40,348 nucleotides of DNA from JBFLYZ01 sp040756415. GTDB lineage: Bacteria; Bacteroidota; Bacteroidia; JADZBD01. How positions within the stretch are numbered: position 1 is the stretch's first letter; every line of letters begins with the position of its first letter. Made by a program: the position numbers and the translations under genes. The notes beneath the pieces were generated by a model. The model made no database searches and was not told the origin of the DNA. It worked only from the letters and a program-made list of their open reading frames with translations. The stretch is from assembly GCA_040756415.1 (NCBI GenBank), contig JBFLYZ010000031.1, forward strand, positions 1 through 40,348, written 5' to 3'. Positions 17,701 to 25,811 of this stretch are shown piece by piece.

Positions 17701-20700
17701 CCTATAACTACGATGCGCTGGGCACCACCTGGTCGGCCGGTGTGGATACCAACGGCCTGCTCAAGAACCCGGCATCGCGCTGGGGCGGCATCATGCGCAA
17801 GATCGAGACCAACGATTTCGAGGCGGCCAACATCGAGTTCATCCAGTTCTGGATGATGGACCCCTTTGTGCGCGATGAGAACGGCAATTCTACCGATTAC
17901 GTGACCTATTTCGGCAGCGCCCCACCCTCGGGCGGTGAGCTGTATTTCAACATCGGTAATATATCCGAGGATGTGTGCAAGGACGGACGGAAGAGCTTCG
18001 AGAACGGCCTTCCCACTCCCGATAATCCCACCCTTCCGCTGGATACCACGCCCTGGGGCGTTGTTCCGGTAGTGCAGTCCATTGTAAATGCCTTCACCAC
18101 CGGGGCTGATGCCGAAGCATCGCGCACCGCGCAGGACGTGGGCCTTGACGGGCTGAACGATGCGGGCGAGGCGGGCTTCTTTACCGATTACATGGCCGAT
18201 ATGTCGACCGTGCTGAGCGCTTCGGCCTACCAGAACCTGCAGAACGATCCTTCGCATGATTACTATCACTATTTCCGCGGGGAGGATTACGATGCGCAGC
18301 AGACCAAGATACTTTTCCGTTATAAATATTACAACGGCATGCAGGGCAATTCGCCCGTGCAATCGGGTGGCGAATATTCCACCACGGCCACTACCATTCC
18401 CAACACGGAAGATATTAACCGCAACAATAACCTCAACGAGACCGAGAGCTATTACCAGTATAAGGTAAAGATCAACCCCACCGATATCGATCCCAACAAT
18501 GTGGGCAATAACTACATCACCAACGTGTTCCAGATGAGCACCCCGGGCGTTAACGGCCAGACCAAGGTGGTGAACTGGTACCAGTTCAAGATCCCCATCA
18601 AGGAATTCCTCCCGCAGGATAAGATCGGCAGCATAGAGGATTTCAAATCCATCGGATTCATCCGCATGTACGTGAAGGGTTTCGACAAGCCCGTGGTCAT
18701 TCGTTTCGCCAAGCTCGAGCTGGTGCGTGGCGAGTGGAGGAAATACGCTTTCGACCTGCAGTACCCGGGTGAATACGTTCCGGTCGACAACGCGGGAACC
18801 TCGTTCGATGTTTCGGCCGTGAACTACGAGGAGAACGGTACCAAAACACCGGTCAACTATATCCTGCCCCCACAGATCGAACAGGAGACCGACCTGGGCA
18901 CCGCCAACCTGATCAAGCTCAACGAGCAGGCCATGTCGCTGAAAGTATGCGGGCTGAAAGATGGCGATTCGCGCGCGGCCTATAAGAACACCGACCTGGA
19001 TGTGCGCTCGTATAAAAAACTGAAGATGTACGTGCATGCCGAATCGTTCCCGGTCCAGGACGACCTGGAGGACAGGGAGCTCTCTGTTTTCGTGCGGCTG
19101 GGATCGGATTATACCGATAATTATTACGAATATGAGATCCCGCTCTACGTTACGGCCCCCGGCACCTACAGCAATGAGAGCGAGGACGACAAGCGCAGGG
19201 TATGGCGCATCGAGAACGACATGGAGCTGGTCTTTGCCGACCTGCAGGCCGCCAAGCAGGACCGCAACAATAAGATCGTTGCCGGAACGGCTACGCTGAC
19301 CGGGATATACGAATATTCCATTACCGATATCAACGGCAACCAGCGCACCATACGCATCAAGGGCAATCCCAACCTGGCCTCGATCAAGACCATTATGATA
19401 GGCATACGCAACCCCAAGCGCATCAACGGCAGCAGCGATGACGGCCTTTCGAAATGCGCGGAGGTATGGGTGAACGAACTGCGCCTGGCCGAGTTTGACG
19501 AACAGGGCGGATGGGCGGCCACGGCCCGTATCAGCATGAAGCTGGCCGATTTCGGCACGCTCAGCCTTTCGGGCAACGTAAGCACGCCCGGCTGGGGAAG
19601 CATTGACAAGAAGGTGAGCGAGCGCAAGAAAGAAACCGTGCTGCAGTACGATGTGGCCAGCCAGTTGGAGCTGGGCAAGTTCTTCCCGGAGAAATGGAAC
19701 ATCCATATCCCCATGTACGTGGGCTATTCGGAAGGAAGGATCACCCCGCAGTATAACCCGCTGGATCCCGATATCGAGCTGAAGAACATTTACAGCAGCA
19801 GCGAAATCGACCAGAGCGTGAAGGACTCGCTCAAGCGCGTAACGCAGGATTTCTCGCGCAGGAAGAGCATCAACTTCACCAACGTGAAGAAAGACCGCCC
19901 GAAAGGCAGCAAGCGCAACAATTTCTACGATATCGAGAACTTCTCCTTCAACTTCTCCTATTCGGAATATTACAACCGCAGCTACAGCGTGGCGCATTAC
20001 CTGATGAAGGATTACCGCGGTGGCCTCACGTATAATTACAACATACAGCCGCCCAACATCAAGCCCTTCGGCAAGAGCAAATCGAAGCTGATGAAATCGA
20101 AGTACATGACCCTGATCCGCGATTTCAACTTCTACCCTTACCCGAGTAAATTCACTTTCTATACGGATGTGGACCGGCAATACAGCGAGCGCCTGCTGCG
20201 CAACACCACGGGCGACCAGTACGTAGTGATCGATACCACCTTCGATAAGCATTTCAACATGATCCGCTCGTACGATCTGAAGTTCGACCTGTCCAAGTCG
20301 CTGAAGATGGACTATTCAGCGGATAACCGCAGCCTGGTGCGCGAGCCGGACGGCAAGATCGATACCGAGCCGAAAAAGAACCAGGTGAAGGACGAGTTCT
20401 ACAAAGGCGGCACCACCACCGATTATAACCAGAGCGTGCGCCTCGACTGGACCATACCCATCAGCAAGTTCCCGCTTACGGACTGGATAACGGCCAGCGC
20501 TTCTTATGGCGGCAACTATGCCTGGGACCGAGCTGCTTTCGGAACGGATACGATGGGCAACACCATACAGAACAGCAACCAGAAGCAGCTCAACGCCCAG
20601 TTCAATATGGTGACGCTGTACAACAAAATACCGTACTTCAAGAAGGTGAACCAGAAGTTCACGAGCAAGAACAAGCCGGGCGGCAAAGACGCTACCGCGC

Positions 20701-22136
20701 CCAAGCCCGATCCCAAGGATACATCGAAGACAAAAAAGGACGACCAGTACGAGATACTGGAATATATTGTGCGCACCCTCATGCTGGTGAAGAACGGGTC
20801 TATTTCCATCGCCAATAATATGGGAAGCGTGATACCGGGTTATCTCGACAGCACCCGCGTGATGGGTATGGACTACGGCACGCCTTTCGGCAACACCTAC
20901 GCCCCGGGTTTCCCCTTTGTGTTCGGCAGCCAGAAGGACCGCAACATACACCAGACCCTGGCCGCCAACGGGCTGATGACGAGGGCCAACATCAACAATC
21001 CCAATCTTCGGACCAATACGCTTAATATAAACGGAAGGGTCAATATAGAGCCGCTTACCGATTTCAAGATCGAGGTGACGGGCAACCGCAATTTTTCCAG
21101 GAACAGCAGCCTGCTCTTTGTGTACAGCCCGACCTTTGATGAATTCCAGGAGCTGAACTTTTCTGAGTACGGCAACTTCAGCATGTCCTTCCTGGCGTAT
21201 AAAACGGCCTTTGTGAAAATGAACAAGGATTATTCTTCACAGACATTCGAAAATTTCCTGAACTACAGGGCTACCATTTCCACCCGCCTGCACCAGGAGA
21301 ATCCCAATTCCACCGGACAACTGCCCACCGGCTTCTGGCAGGGTTACGGCTCCACCTCGCAGGAAGTCATGATGTTCGCTTTCCTGGCCGCTTATTCCGG
21401 CAGCAACCCCGATAATTATAGCCTCACCACCTTCCCCAAGCTGCCCAAGCCCAACTGGAGGATCACCTATGACGGCCTGTCGAAGCTCAAGCCGCTCAAG
21501 AAATACTTCCGCACCATCACGCTGAGCCACGCTTACCGCTCCTCGCTGAGCTACAGCTATACCACCAACCTTAATTTTGTGGGCGATGGCGATGGCAAAC
21601 CTGCGGCAACTGACGCTACGGGCAACTTCATCGTGCGCGACCAGATCACCTCGCTCTCGCTCTCGGAGCAGTTCAGCCCCCTGCTGAAGATCGATGTGAC
21701 CATGAACAACAAGATCACGGCCAATATAGAAGTGAAGAAGGACCGCAACATGTCGCTCAGCCTGTCGAACAACCAGCTTACTGAGATCAACGGCAAAGAG
21801 CTCGTCATTGGTGCGGGTTACCGCATCCCCGAGCTGGAGCTGCGCTTCAGCAAGAAGAAATCGGCCAAGAAGTTCAAGAGCGACCTGGTGCTGAAGGCCG
21901 ACCTTTCCATACGCAACAACCTCACGGTGATCCGCAAGGTGGTGGAGGACGTGACCCAGCCTACAGCGGGGCAAACGGTGATCTCCATCAAGTTCTCGGC
22001 CGATTACGTGCTGAGCGACAAGCTGAACGTGCGCCTGTTCTACGACCAGTTGCTCACGCGCCCGGCCATATCCACCAGCTACAACTCGTCCAACATCAAT
22101 TCGGGCGTGAGCATACGGTTTACCCTGTCGCAATAA
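14763..22136 (+). CDS. sprA: Type IX secretion outer-membrane translocon SprA
   Basis: 2457 residues, close to the roughly 2400 of Flavobacterium johnsoniae SprA. SprA forms the very large (36-strand) outer-membrane beta barrel through which T9SS cargo crosses, and it is also needed for gliding in motile species. The N-terminus has a signal-type hydrophobic segment (about 11-30). Family-specific features include a Pro/Tyr-rich start (residues about 50-140), LYINSKAFEGIFGSNTVDIR, repeated GxIxF/IxFxxDYVL-type beta hairpins, WVNELRLAEFDEQGGWAA and many aromatic-ended strands up to the C-terminal RFTLSQ. The frame is intact throughout. The gene overlaps ruvA by one base and is followed by gcvH with its own promoter. 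A lysine-rich low-complexity insert lies near residues 1970-2000. The three T9SS cargo proteins encoded in this window are natural substrates. Confidence 0.96.
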   Translation: MKKTALQKGVKFSFAATVFGVLLTIIWASSASVRHTNWQHRYFNQKLKNPGMVLSADSPQTDSIYDPRLRYDWEDDSYLDPTTGTHNGSLYLNTPSNVKTSITYDPDSNTYNIEQKMGEWNYRPPSYMTFEEYLLYDRNKQLSDYWKQRSHAEALNEKKKNALIPKLYINSKAFEGIFGSNTVDIRPNGSAELTFAANISKTDNPSIPIKQRRISTFDFNEKIQLNVIGKIGEKLKLTTNYNTEAAFDYENQMKLQWTGFEDDIIKSIEAGNVNMPLTGTLITGSQSLFGIKTQLQFGKLTVTTVLSQQKGKKSEIEIQGGAQTNSFEVKGDNYESNKHYFLSQYFYDSYDAALANLPVVSSGINITRIEVWVTNTNSSTNDVRDVVAMTDLGESDGDISNTTAVAPNNPDGTSPRNDNNNLNPSSFAPPGQTPVNPLRDINQVSTQLINMGFTQVRDFEKVAAARKLASTEFTFNSKLGFISLNQQLNPDQVLAVAFQYTLNGIVYQVGEFSTDLTSTEPLYVKMLKSSNVSPKTDRKLWELMMKNVYALGAYQVKQEDFKLDVLYYNPGSGTYINVIPESGIPVSGQILIQVEGLDKLNNSLSPSPDGVFDFLDGITINAANGRIYFPTVEPFGDHLRRQIEGVPQNPNNIVIANKYVYDQLYDSTKSSAQQFPDKNRFIIRGSYKSSSGSEISLSAANIPQGSVTVTAGGIPLTENIDYTVDYALGKVKIINEGILQSGTPIKISLESNSLFSIQSKTFMGSRFDYRVNRDFNLGATVVRLSEKPLTQKVNIGDEPIKNTVIGFDGNYRTQAPWLTRAVDKLPLLATKEMSTITTSFEVAKLFPGHAKAIGKDGQSYIDDFEGSQTTIDIKSVGSWTLASTPQGQPSLFPEASQDSTIPGYNRALLAWYVIDPLLIRACGTQGNIPECSYLDPNDQSNLLVKEILESELFPKKQSPNGQPINIPTLDLSYYPSEVGPYNYDALGTTWSAGVDTNGLLKNPASRWGGIMRKIETNDFEAANIEFIQFWMMDPFVRDENGNSTDYVTYFGSAPPSGGELYFNIGNISEDVCKDGRKSFENGLPTPDNPTLPLDTTPWGVVPVVQSIVNAFTTGADAEASRTAQDVGLDGLNDAGEAGFFTDYMADMSTVLSASAYQNLQNDPSHDYYHYFRGEDYDAQQTKILFRYKYYNGMQGNSPVQSGGEYSTTATTIPNTEDINRNNNLNETESYYQYKVKINPTDIDPNNVGNNYITNVFQMSTPGVNGQTKVVNWYQFKIPIKEFLPQDKIGSIEDFKSIGFIRMYVKGFDKPVVIRFAKLELVRGEWRKYAFDLQYPGEYVPVDNAGTSFDVSAVNYEENGTKTPVNYILPPQIEQETDLGTANLIKLNEQAMSLKVCGLKDGDSRAAYKNTDLDVRSYKKLKMYVHAESFPVQDDLEDRELSVFVRLGSDYTDNYYEYEIPLYVTAPGTYSNESEDDKRRVWRIENDMELVFADLQAAKQDRNNKIVAGTATLTGIYEYSITDINGNQRTIRIKGNPNLASIKTIMIGIRNPKRINGSSDDGLSKCAEVWVNELRLAEFDEQGGWAATARISMKLADFGTLSLSGNVSTPGWGSIDKKVSERKKETVLQYDVASQLELGKFFPEKWNIHIPMYVGYSEGRITPQYNPLDPDIELKNIYSSSEIDQSVKDSLKRVTQDFSRRKSINFTNVKKDRPKGSKRNNFYDIENFSFNFSYSEYYNRSYSVAHYLMKDYRGGLTYNYNIQPPNIKPFGKSKSKLMKSKYMTLIRDFNFYPYPSKFTFYTDVDRQYSERLLRNTTGDQYVVIDTTFDKHFNMIRSYDLKFDLSKSLKMDYSADNRSLVREPDGKIDTEPKKNQVKDEFYKGGTTTDYNQSVRLDWTIPISKFPLTDWITASASYGGNYAWDRAAFGTDTMGNTIQNSNQKQLNAQFNMVTLYNKIPYFKKVNQKFTSKNKPGGKDATAPKPDPKDTSKTKKDDQYEILEYIVRTLMLVKNGSISIANNMGSVIPGYLDSTRVMGMDYGTPFGNTYAPGFPFVFGSQKDRNIHQTLAANGLMTRANINNPNLRTNTLNINGRVNIEPLTDFKIEVTGNRNFSRNSSLLFVYSPTFDEFQELNFSEYGNFSMSFLAYKTAFVKMNKDYSSQTFENFLNYRATISTRLHQENPNSTGQLPTGFWQGYGSTSQEVMMFAFLAAYSGSNPDNYSLTTFPKLPKPNWRITYDGLSKLKPLKKYFRTITLSHAYRSSLSYSYTTNLNFVGDGDGKPAATDATGNFIVRDQITSLSLSEQFSPLLKIDVTMNNKITANIEVKKDRNMSLSLSNNQLTEINGKELVIGAGYRIPELELRFSKKKSAKKFKSDLVLKADLSIRNNLTVIRKVVEDVTQPTAGQTVISIKFSADYVLSDKLNVRLFYDQLLTRPAISTSYNSSNINSGVSIRFTLSQ

Positions 22137-22151
22137 TTTTCTGACGGGGAA

Positions 22152-22180
22152 TTGCCGTTTCCGATTTAAAATTATCTTTG
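22152..22180 (+). promoter_or_regulatory. gcvH promoter (-33 and -7)
   Basis: TTG at 22152-22154, an 18-nt spacer and TATCTTTG at 22173-22180 fit the Bacteroidota consensus. The box ends 15 nt before the ATG at 22196. The TTG that opens the longer frame at 22178 is part of this box and so cannot be the translation start. Confidence 0.65.
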
Positions 22181-22195
22181 GCAAAAAATTTATTT

Positions 22196-22576
22196 ATGAA
22201 TTTTCCGGATAACCTCAAGTACACCAAAGAACACGAATGGGTTCGCGTGGAAGGCAACACGGCCTACATCGGCATCACTGATTTTGCCCAGGGCGAGCTG
22301 GGCGATATCGTTTACGTGGATATAGGCACCCTGGGCGAGACCCTGGCCAAGGAGGCGGTATTCGGCACCGTTGAGGCCGTTAAAACCGTATCGGACCTGT
22401 TCATGCCCGTAAGCGGCAAGATCGTGGAGATCAACAAAAAGATAGATACCAACCCCGAGAGCGTGAACAAAGACCCTTACGGTGAAGGTTGGATGATCAA
22501 AGTGGAGCTAAGCAACCCGGGCGAGGTGAACGGGCTGATGAGCGCGGCCGACTATAAGGCGCACATCGGGCACTAA
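22196..22576 (+). CDS. gcvH: Glycine cleavage system H protein
   Basis: 126 residues, the standard length. The lipoylated H protein shuttles the methylamine intermediate between the P, T and L proteins of the glycine cleavage complex. The sequence MNFPDNLKYTKEHEWVRVEG is the typical start. The lipoyl site is Lys63 in TVEAVKTVSDLF, followed by MPVSGKIVEIN, and the C-terminus has DPYGEGWMIKVEL. The frame is open from a TTG at 22178, but that codon lies inside the -7 promoter box, so the ATG at 22196 is used. gcvP and gcvT are not in the window. Next to sprA and vanZ, the order matches that of many Bacteroidota. The VanZ gene starts 4 nt after its stop. Confidence 0.96.
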   Translation: MNFPDNLKYTKEHEWVRVEGNTAYIGITDFAQGELGDIVYVDIGTLGETLAKEAVFGTVEAVKTVSDLFMPVSGKIVEINKKIDTNPESVNKDPYGEGWMIKVELSNPGEVNGLMSAADYKAHIGH

Positions 22577-22580
22577 AAAA

Positions 22581-22976
22581 ATGTTCCTTAAACATACCAA
22601 ATGGGCATTGCTTTGGGCGGTGCTCATTTTTATTTTATGCATGATCCCCGGCCGGGACCTGCCCAAAATATCCTGGCTGGAGCTGCTGCAATTCGACAAA
22701 GCGGTGCATGCCGGCCTCTTCTTCGTTCTCGCTGCCCTGCTGGCGCGGGGCCTGGGCCTTCAGCACAGCAGCCGCATGCTGCAGCGCTTTCCCAGATTGT
22801 TCTCGCTTACCTTTTGCGTGATCTACGGGGCCGCCCTGGAATGGCTGCAGGGAGCCCTGTTCGTTGAACGAACGGCCGATCCCTATGATTTTATAGCCAA
22901 CGCCACAGGGGCCGTAGCGGGGATGGCTTTGTTCGGATGGCTCAATGAAAAAATTCTTGCTAAGTTTATACGATGA
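22581..22976 (+). CDS. VanZ-like membrane protein
   Basis: 131 residues with three to four membrane segments: about 9-27 (WALLWAVLIFILCMIPG), about 43-62 (the HAGLFFVLAALLARG region), about 75-92 (LFSLTFCVIYGAALEWLQG) and about 108-123 (TGAVAGMALFGWL). The conserved VanZ features are 'DKAVHAGLFFVLAAL' and the acidic 'E-W-L-Q' plus 'D-P-Y-D-F-I-A-N-A-T-G' motif. In Enterococcus VanZ raises teicoplanin resistance, but the molecular role of the short Bacteroidota homologues is unknown. It sits 4 nt after gcvH and overlaps the acetyltransferase gene by 4 nt (ATGA), so it is in one operon with both. Confidence 0.9.
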   Translation: MFLKHTKWALLWAVLIFILCMIPGRDLPKISWLELLQFDKAVHAGLFFVLAALLARGLGLQHSSRMLQRFPRLFSLTFCVIYGAALEWLQGALFVERTADPYDFIANATGAVAGMALFGWLNEKILAKFIR

Positions 22977-23425
22977 AGATCGACTGGCGCATAAAACGGT
23001 TCGGAGAGCTCAGCCCCGCAGAGCTGTATGAGGTCTTCCGTCTTCGCCTGGCCGTTTTCTCCGTGGAGCAGAACTGCGCTTACCAGGATGCCGATGGCAG
23101 GGACCAGGATGCCTGGCATCTTTCGGGTTATGATGAGCGGGGTATACTGCAGGCTTACGCCCGCATCATACCTGCCGGCATCGCATTTAAAGAAGTATCC
23201 ATTGGCAGGGTCATCACCTCTCAGGCCACCCGGGGCAAGGGCCTTGGCCGCGAGCTGATGAAAAAATGCATGGAGTTGGTCAGGGAAAAGTATGGCAATG
23301 TGCCCGTACGCATTGGCGCGCAGTGCTACCTGAAAAAATTCTATTCCGGATTCGGCTTTGAGATAGCCAGCGAAGAATACCTGGAGGATGATATTCCTCA
23401 CGTAGAGATGCTCTACGCGCCTTAA
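22973..23425 (+). CDS. GNAT family N-acetyltransferase (ElaA-like)
   Basis: 150 residues, the size of ElaA. The N-terminus WRIKRFGELSPAELYEVFRL, followed by RLAVFSVEQNCAYQDADG, is the ElaA signature. The acetyl-CoA pyrophosphate loop is in SQATRGKGLGRELM (about residues 83-96), and the C-terminal 'YLKKFYSGFGFEIASEEYLEDDIPHVEM' region completes the GNAT fold. It transfers acetyl from acetyl-CoA to an unknown amine in the cytoplasm. The start overlaps the VanZ stop by 4 nt. Its 3' end overlaps the 3' end of convergent cysN by 4 nt (23422-23425), so the two transcripts must be antisense to each other there. No terminator hairpin is visible between them. Confidence 0.92.
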   Translation: MKIDWRIKRFGELSPAELYEVFRLRLAVFSVEQNCAYQDADGRDQDAWHLSGYDERGILQAYARIIPAGIAFKEVSIGRVITSQATRGKGLGRELMKKCMELVREKYGNVPVRIGAQCYLKKFYSGFGFEIASEEYLEDDIPHVEMLYAP

Positions 23426-24696
23426 ACGATCATCCCCGCCCCTACGGTAACATGCGTTGACTCATCGATCAGGATGAGGCTGCCCGTATTGCGGTTACGC
23501 GCGTATTTATCCGCCATGAGCGGGGCCGTTGTGCGCAGGGTGATCTTCGCGATCTCGTTCAGCCCTACCTGCTTGTCGTCATGTATCTCTTCCAGCGTAT
23601 TGATGTTCACCTTGTATTGTATGTCCTTTACGATGCAGCGCACATCGCGGGTGCTGTGCTTCAGGGCGTACTTTCCGTTAAGCGCCAGCTTTTTCTCGTT
23701 CAGCCAGCACACCATCACCTGTATGTCCTGCGTCACTTCCGGCTGGTTATCGCTCTTTACGATCATGTCGCCACGCGAAATGTCGATCTCGTCCTCCAGG
23801 TTAATGGTCACGCTCATGGGGGCGAAGGCCTCTTCCACCTCGCCATTCATCGTTACGATGGATTTGATCCGGGAGCTTTGGCCCCCGGGAAGGGCGGTAA
23901 CCAGGTCGCCTTTGCGGAACACCCCGCCCGCCACGCGCCCGGCATAGCCGCGGTAGTCGTGATGCTCGGTGCTCATGGGCCGTATCACGTACTGCACCGG
24001 GAAACGCCCGTCAGCATGGTTCTGGTCGCTGCCTATGTGTATGTTCTCCAGCAGGTGGAGCAGGGTGGAGCCAGCGTACCAGTGCATGTTCGCTGAGCGT
24101 TCCACCACGTTATCGCCTTTGAGGGCGCTGATGGGGATGAAATGAACGTCAACCGTATTGAGCTTGGATGCGAAAGCCTCATAATCTTTTTTGATTCGTT
24201 CGAACACCGGCTCCTGGTAATCCACCAGGTCCATTTTGTTGACGCAGACTACGATGTGCGGTATGCCGAGCAGGGAGGCGATATAGGTGTGGCGCATGGT
24301 CTGCTCGATCACCCCTTTGCGCGCATCGATCAGGATGATGGCCACATTGGCGGTTGAAGCCCCCGTGACCATGTTACGGGTATATTGTATATGGCCGGGG
24401 GTATCGGCAATGATGAACTTGCGCCTGGGCGTGGCAAAGTAGCGGTAGGCCACATCGATGGTGATACCCTGCTCGCGCTCGGCCCTCAGCCCATCGGTCA
24501 GCAGGGCCAGGTTCACGTATTCCTCTCCGCGTTTCTCGCTGGAGGACCTGATGGCCTCGTACTGGTCCTCGAAAATGGATTTGGAGTCGTAGAGCAGGCG
24601 CCCGATGAGGGTGCTCTTGCCGTCATCCACGCTGCCTGCCGTGGTAAAGCGCAGCAGCTCCATATCCAAATATCCTGTGGTTGAAAAGTCAGTCAT
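23422..24696 (-). CDS. cysN: Sulfate adenylyltransferase subunit 1 (GTPase)
   Basis: 424 residues, a little shorter than E. coli CysN but usual for Bacteroidota forms without a fused CysC. With CysD it forms ATP sulfurylase, making adenosine 5'-phosphosulfate (APS) from ATP and sulfate, and GTP hydrolysis by CysN drives the reaction. G motifs: GSVDDGKSTLIGRLL (about 21-35), DTPGHIQYTRNM (G3) and NKMDLVDY (G4). The EF-Tu-like beta-barrel domains follow (RPMSTEHHDYRGYAGRVAGG and onward). It is the last gene of the minus-strand cys operon. Normally it would follow cysD directly, but here a 209-nt interval with a GxxExxY remnant intervenes. The start MTDFSTTGYLDMELLRFTTA includes the conserved MELLRF segment at residues 12-17, so a start at Met12 is also possible. 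Confidence 0.95.
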   Translation of the reverse strand: MTDFSTTGYLDMELLRFTTAGSVDDGKSTLIGRLLYDSKSIFEDQYEAIRSSSEKRGEEYVNLALLTDGLRAEREQGITIDVAYRYFATPRRKFIIADTPGHIQYTRNMVTGASTANVAIILIDARKGVIEQTMRHTYIASLLGIPHIVVCVNKMDLVDYQEPVFERIKKDYEAFASKLNTVDVHFIPISALKGDNVVERSANMHWYAGSTLLHLLENIHIGSDQNHADGRFPVQYVIRPMSTEHHDYRGYAGRVAGGVFRKGDLVTALPGGQSSRIKSIVTMNGEVEEAFAPMSVTINLEDEIDISRGDMIVKSDNQPEVTQDIQVMVCWLNEKKLALNGKYALKHSTRDVRCIVKDIQYKVNINTLEEIHDDKQVGLNEIAKITLRTTAPLMADKYARNRNTGSLILIDESTHVTVGAGMIV

Positions 24697-24715
24697 TGGT
24701 TTTTATTTTTAAAGC

Positions 24716-24862
24716 CTACGAAAAACGAAACAGTACGAAAAATAGGTAAACAGATTCTTTATGTCCTGAGCCAATTTCTTTCATCAACTCAAAGGCGCAA
24801 CCAACTATCTGGAAGCTCAATTCCGGGTATATAACTATGTCTTTTTTTACAGTATACTTCAT
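24716..24862 (-). pseudogene. Truncated GxxExxY-family gene
   Basis: A 48-residue frame from ATG 24862. Residues 1-39 (a lysine-rich start, then PELSFQIVGCAFELMKEIGS and GHKESVY) are a good match to the first third of GxxExxY proteins, including the family motif G-x-x-x-E-S-V-Y. The rest of the usual 120-130 residues is missing. The frame runs into LFFVLFRFS, encoded by the ACGAAA-rich repeat at 24718-24743, and stops. So it is a 3'-deleted remnant of a GxxExxY gene wedged between cysD and cysN. The frame is also open further upstream, but that part overlaps the cysD end out of frame and is not meaningful. Intact members are common orphan genes in Bacteroidota; their function is unknown. Confidence 0.78.
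24718..24743. repeat. Low-complexity ACGAAA repeat, left arm
   Basis: Three imperfect copies of ACGAAA in 26 nt on the plus strand. The same motif appears on the minus strand at 24870-24902, so the two arms bracket the GxxExxY remnant in inverted orientation. Confidence 0.6.
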
Positions 24863-24869
24863 TGTGCAC

Positions 24870-24902
24870 TTTTCGCGTATTTCGTATTTCTTCGCGTTTC
24901 GT
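24870..24902. repeat. Low-complexity ACGAAA repeat, right arm (inverted)
   Basis: Read on the minus strand, this 33-nt stretch contains ACGAAA twice, with related 'CGCGAA' units interleaved. It lies immediately 5' of the remnant's ATG, 3 nt past the cysD stop codon, and mirrors the arm at 24718-24743. Confidence 0.55.
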
Positions 24903-24905
24903 AAA

Positions 24906-25811
24906 TCAAAAGTATCCTGCTTTTTTACGGTCTTCCATAGCTGCTTCTGAACGTTTGTCATCGATACGGCTGCCTCTTTCGGTTACGCGTGTGGAGGCTA
25001 CTTCCTGGATGATCTGCTCGAGGGTATTGGCCTCCGACAGCACGGCCCCCGTGCAACTGATATCACCTATGGTGCGGAAACGTACCTGCATCGTCTGCGC
25101 TTTTTCGGTGGGCTTGAGCGGTATCACATGCGTATGCGCGTAGATCACGCCATCGCGGATGAAGCACTCGCGCTCATGGGTGAAGTAAAGCGAAGGGATC
25201 TCGATCCTTTCCTTCAGGATGTACTGCCACACATCCATCTCGGTCCAGTTGCTGATGGGAAACACGCGGAAATGCTCGCCTATGTTCTTTCTGCCGTTGA
25301 ACAGGTTCCACAGCTCGGGCCGCTGGTTCTTGGGGTCCCATTGCCCGAACTCATCGCGGTGAGAAAAGAAACGCTCTTTCGCCCTGGCCTTCTCTTCGTC
25401 CCTGCGCGCCCCGCCTATGCAGGCATCGAACTTGTATTTCTCTATCGTGTCGAGCAGGGTAACGGTTTGCAGCACGTTGCGGCTGGCATTATAACCCTTT
25501 TCCTCCGTTACCCGCCCGCTGTCTATGCTCTCCTGCACGGAGCCTACGATCAGGCTCACCCCGTGCTTCTTCACCAGGCTGTCGCGGAAGGTGATGGTCT
25601 CTTCAAAGTTGTGCCCGGTATCGATATGCACGAGCGGGAAAGGGACTTTAGCGGGGAAGAAGGCTTTGCGCGCCAGGTGGAAGCATACAATGCTGTCTTT
25701 ACCGCCCGAAAAGAGCAGGGCGGGCTTTTCGAACTGCGCGGCCAGCTCGCGGATCACGTAAATGCTTTCCGCTTCCAGCTCCTCGAGGTGCCTGAGGTGA
25801 TACGATCTCAT
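24906..25811 (-). CDS. cysD: Sulfate adenylyltransferase subunit 2
   Basis: 301 residues, essentially the E. coli CysD length. It is the catalytic ATP-pyrophosphatase-fold subunit of ATP sulfurylase, forming APS from sulfate and ATP together with CysN. Visible motifs are the PP-loop LLFSGGKDSIVCFHLARKAF (about 33-52), VHIDTGHNFEETI, ARAKERFFSHRDEFGQWDP, FPISNWTEMDVWQYI, and the C-terminal CTGAVLSEANTLEQI and SRIDDKRSEAAMEDRKK. The start overlaps the cysC stop by 4 nt (25808-25811), so the two are translationally coupled. The order cysC-cysD-cysN on one strand is a common assimilation operon. No cysH or sulfite reductase gene lies in the window, so the fate of the PAPS cannot be read from here. 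Confidence 0.97.
   Translation of the reverse strand: MRSYHLRHLEELEAESIYVIRELAAQFEKPALLFSGGKDSIVCFHLARKAFFPAKVPFPLVHIDTGHNFEETITFRDSLVKKHGVSLIVGSVQESIDSGRVTEEKGYNASRNVLQTVTLLDTIEKYKFDACIGGARRDEEKARAKERFFSHRDEFGQWDPKNQRPELWNLFNGRKNIGEHFRVFPISNWTEMDVWQYILKERIEIPSLYFTHERECFIRDGVIYAHTHVIPLKPTEKAQTMQVRFRTIGDISCTGAVLSEANTLEQIIQEVASTRVTERGSRIDDKRSEAAMEDRKKAGYF

Noticed and set aside
17241..20252. 1003-residue open frame on the minus strand inside sprA
   Set aside because: It is antisense to the intact sprA frame, has no motif, is rich in residues expected from reversed GC-ending codons (H, V, L, R, A), and has no promoter. It is a codon-bias shadow.
24863..24961. Upstream extension of the GxxExxY remnant
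   Set aside because: It is out of frame within the 3' end of cysD and crosses the ACGAAA repeat. Family similarity begins only after the ATG at 24862.
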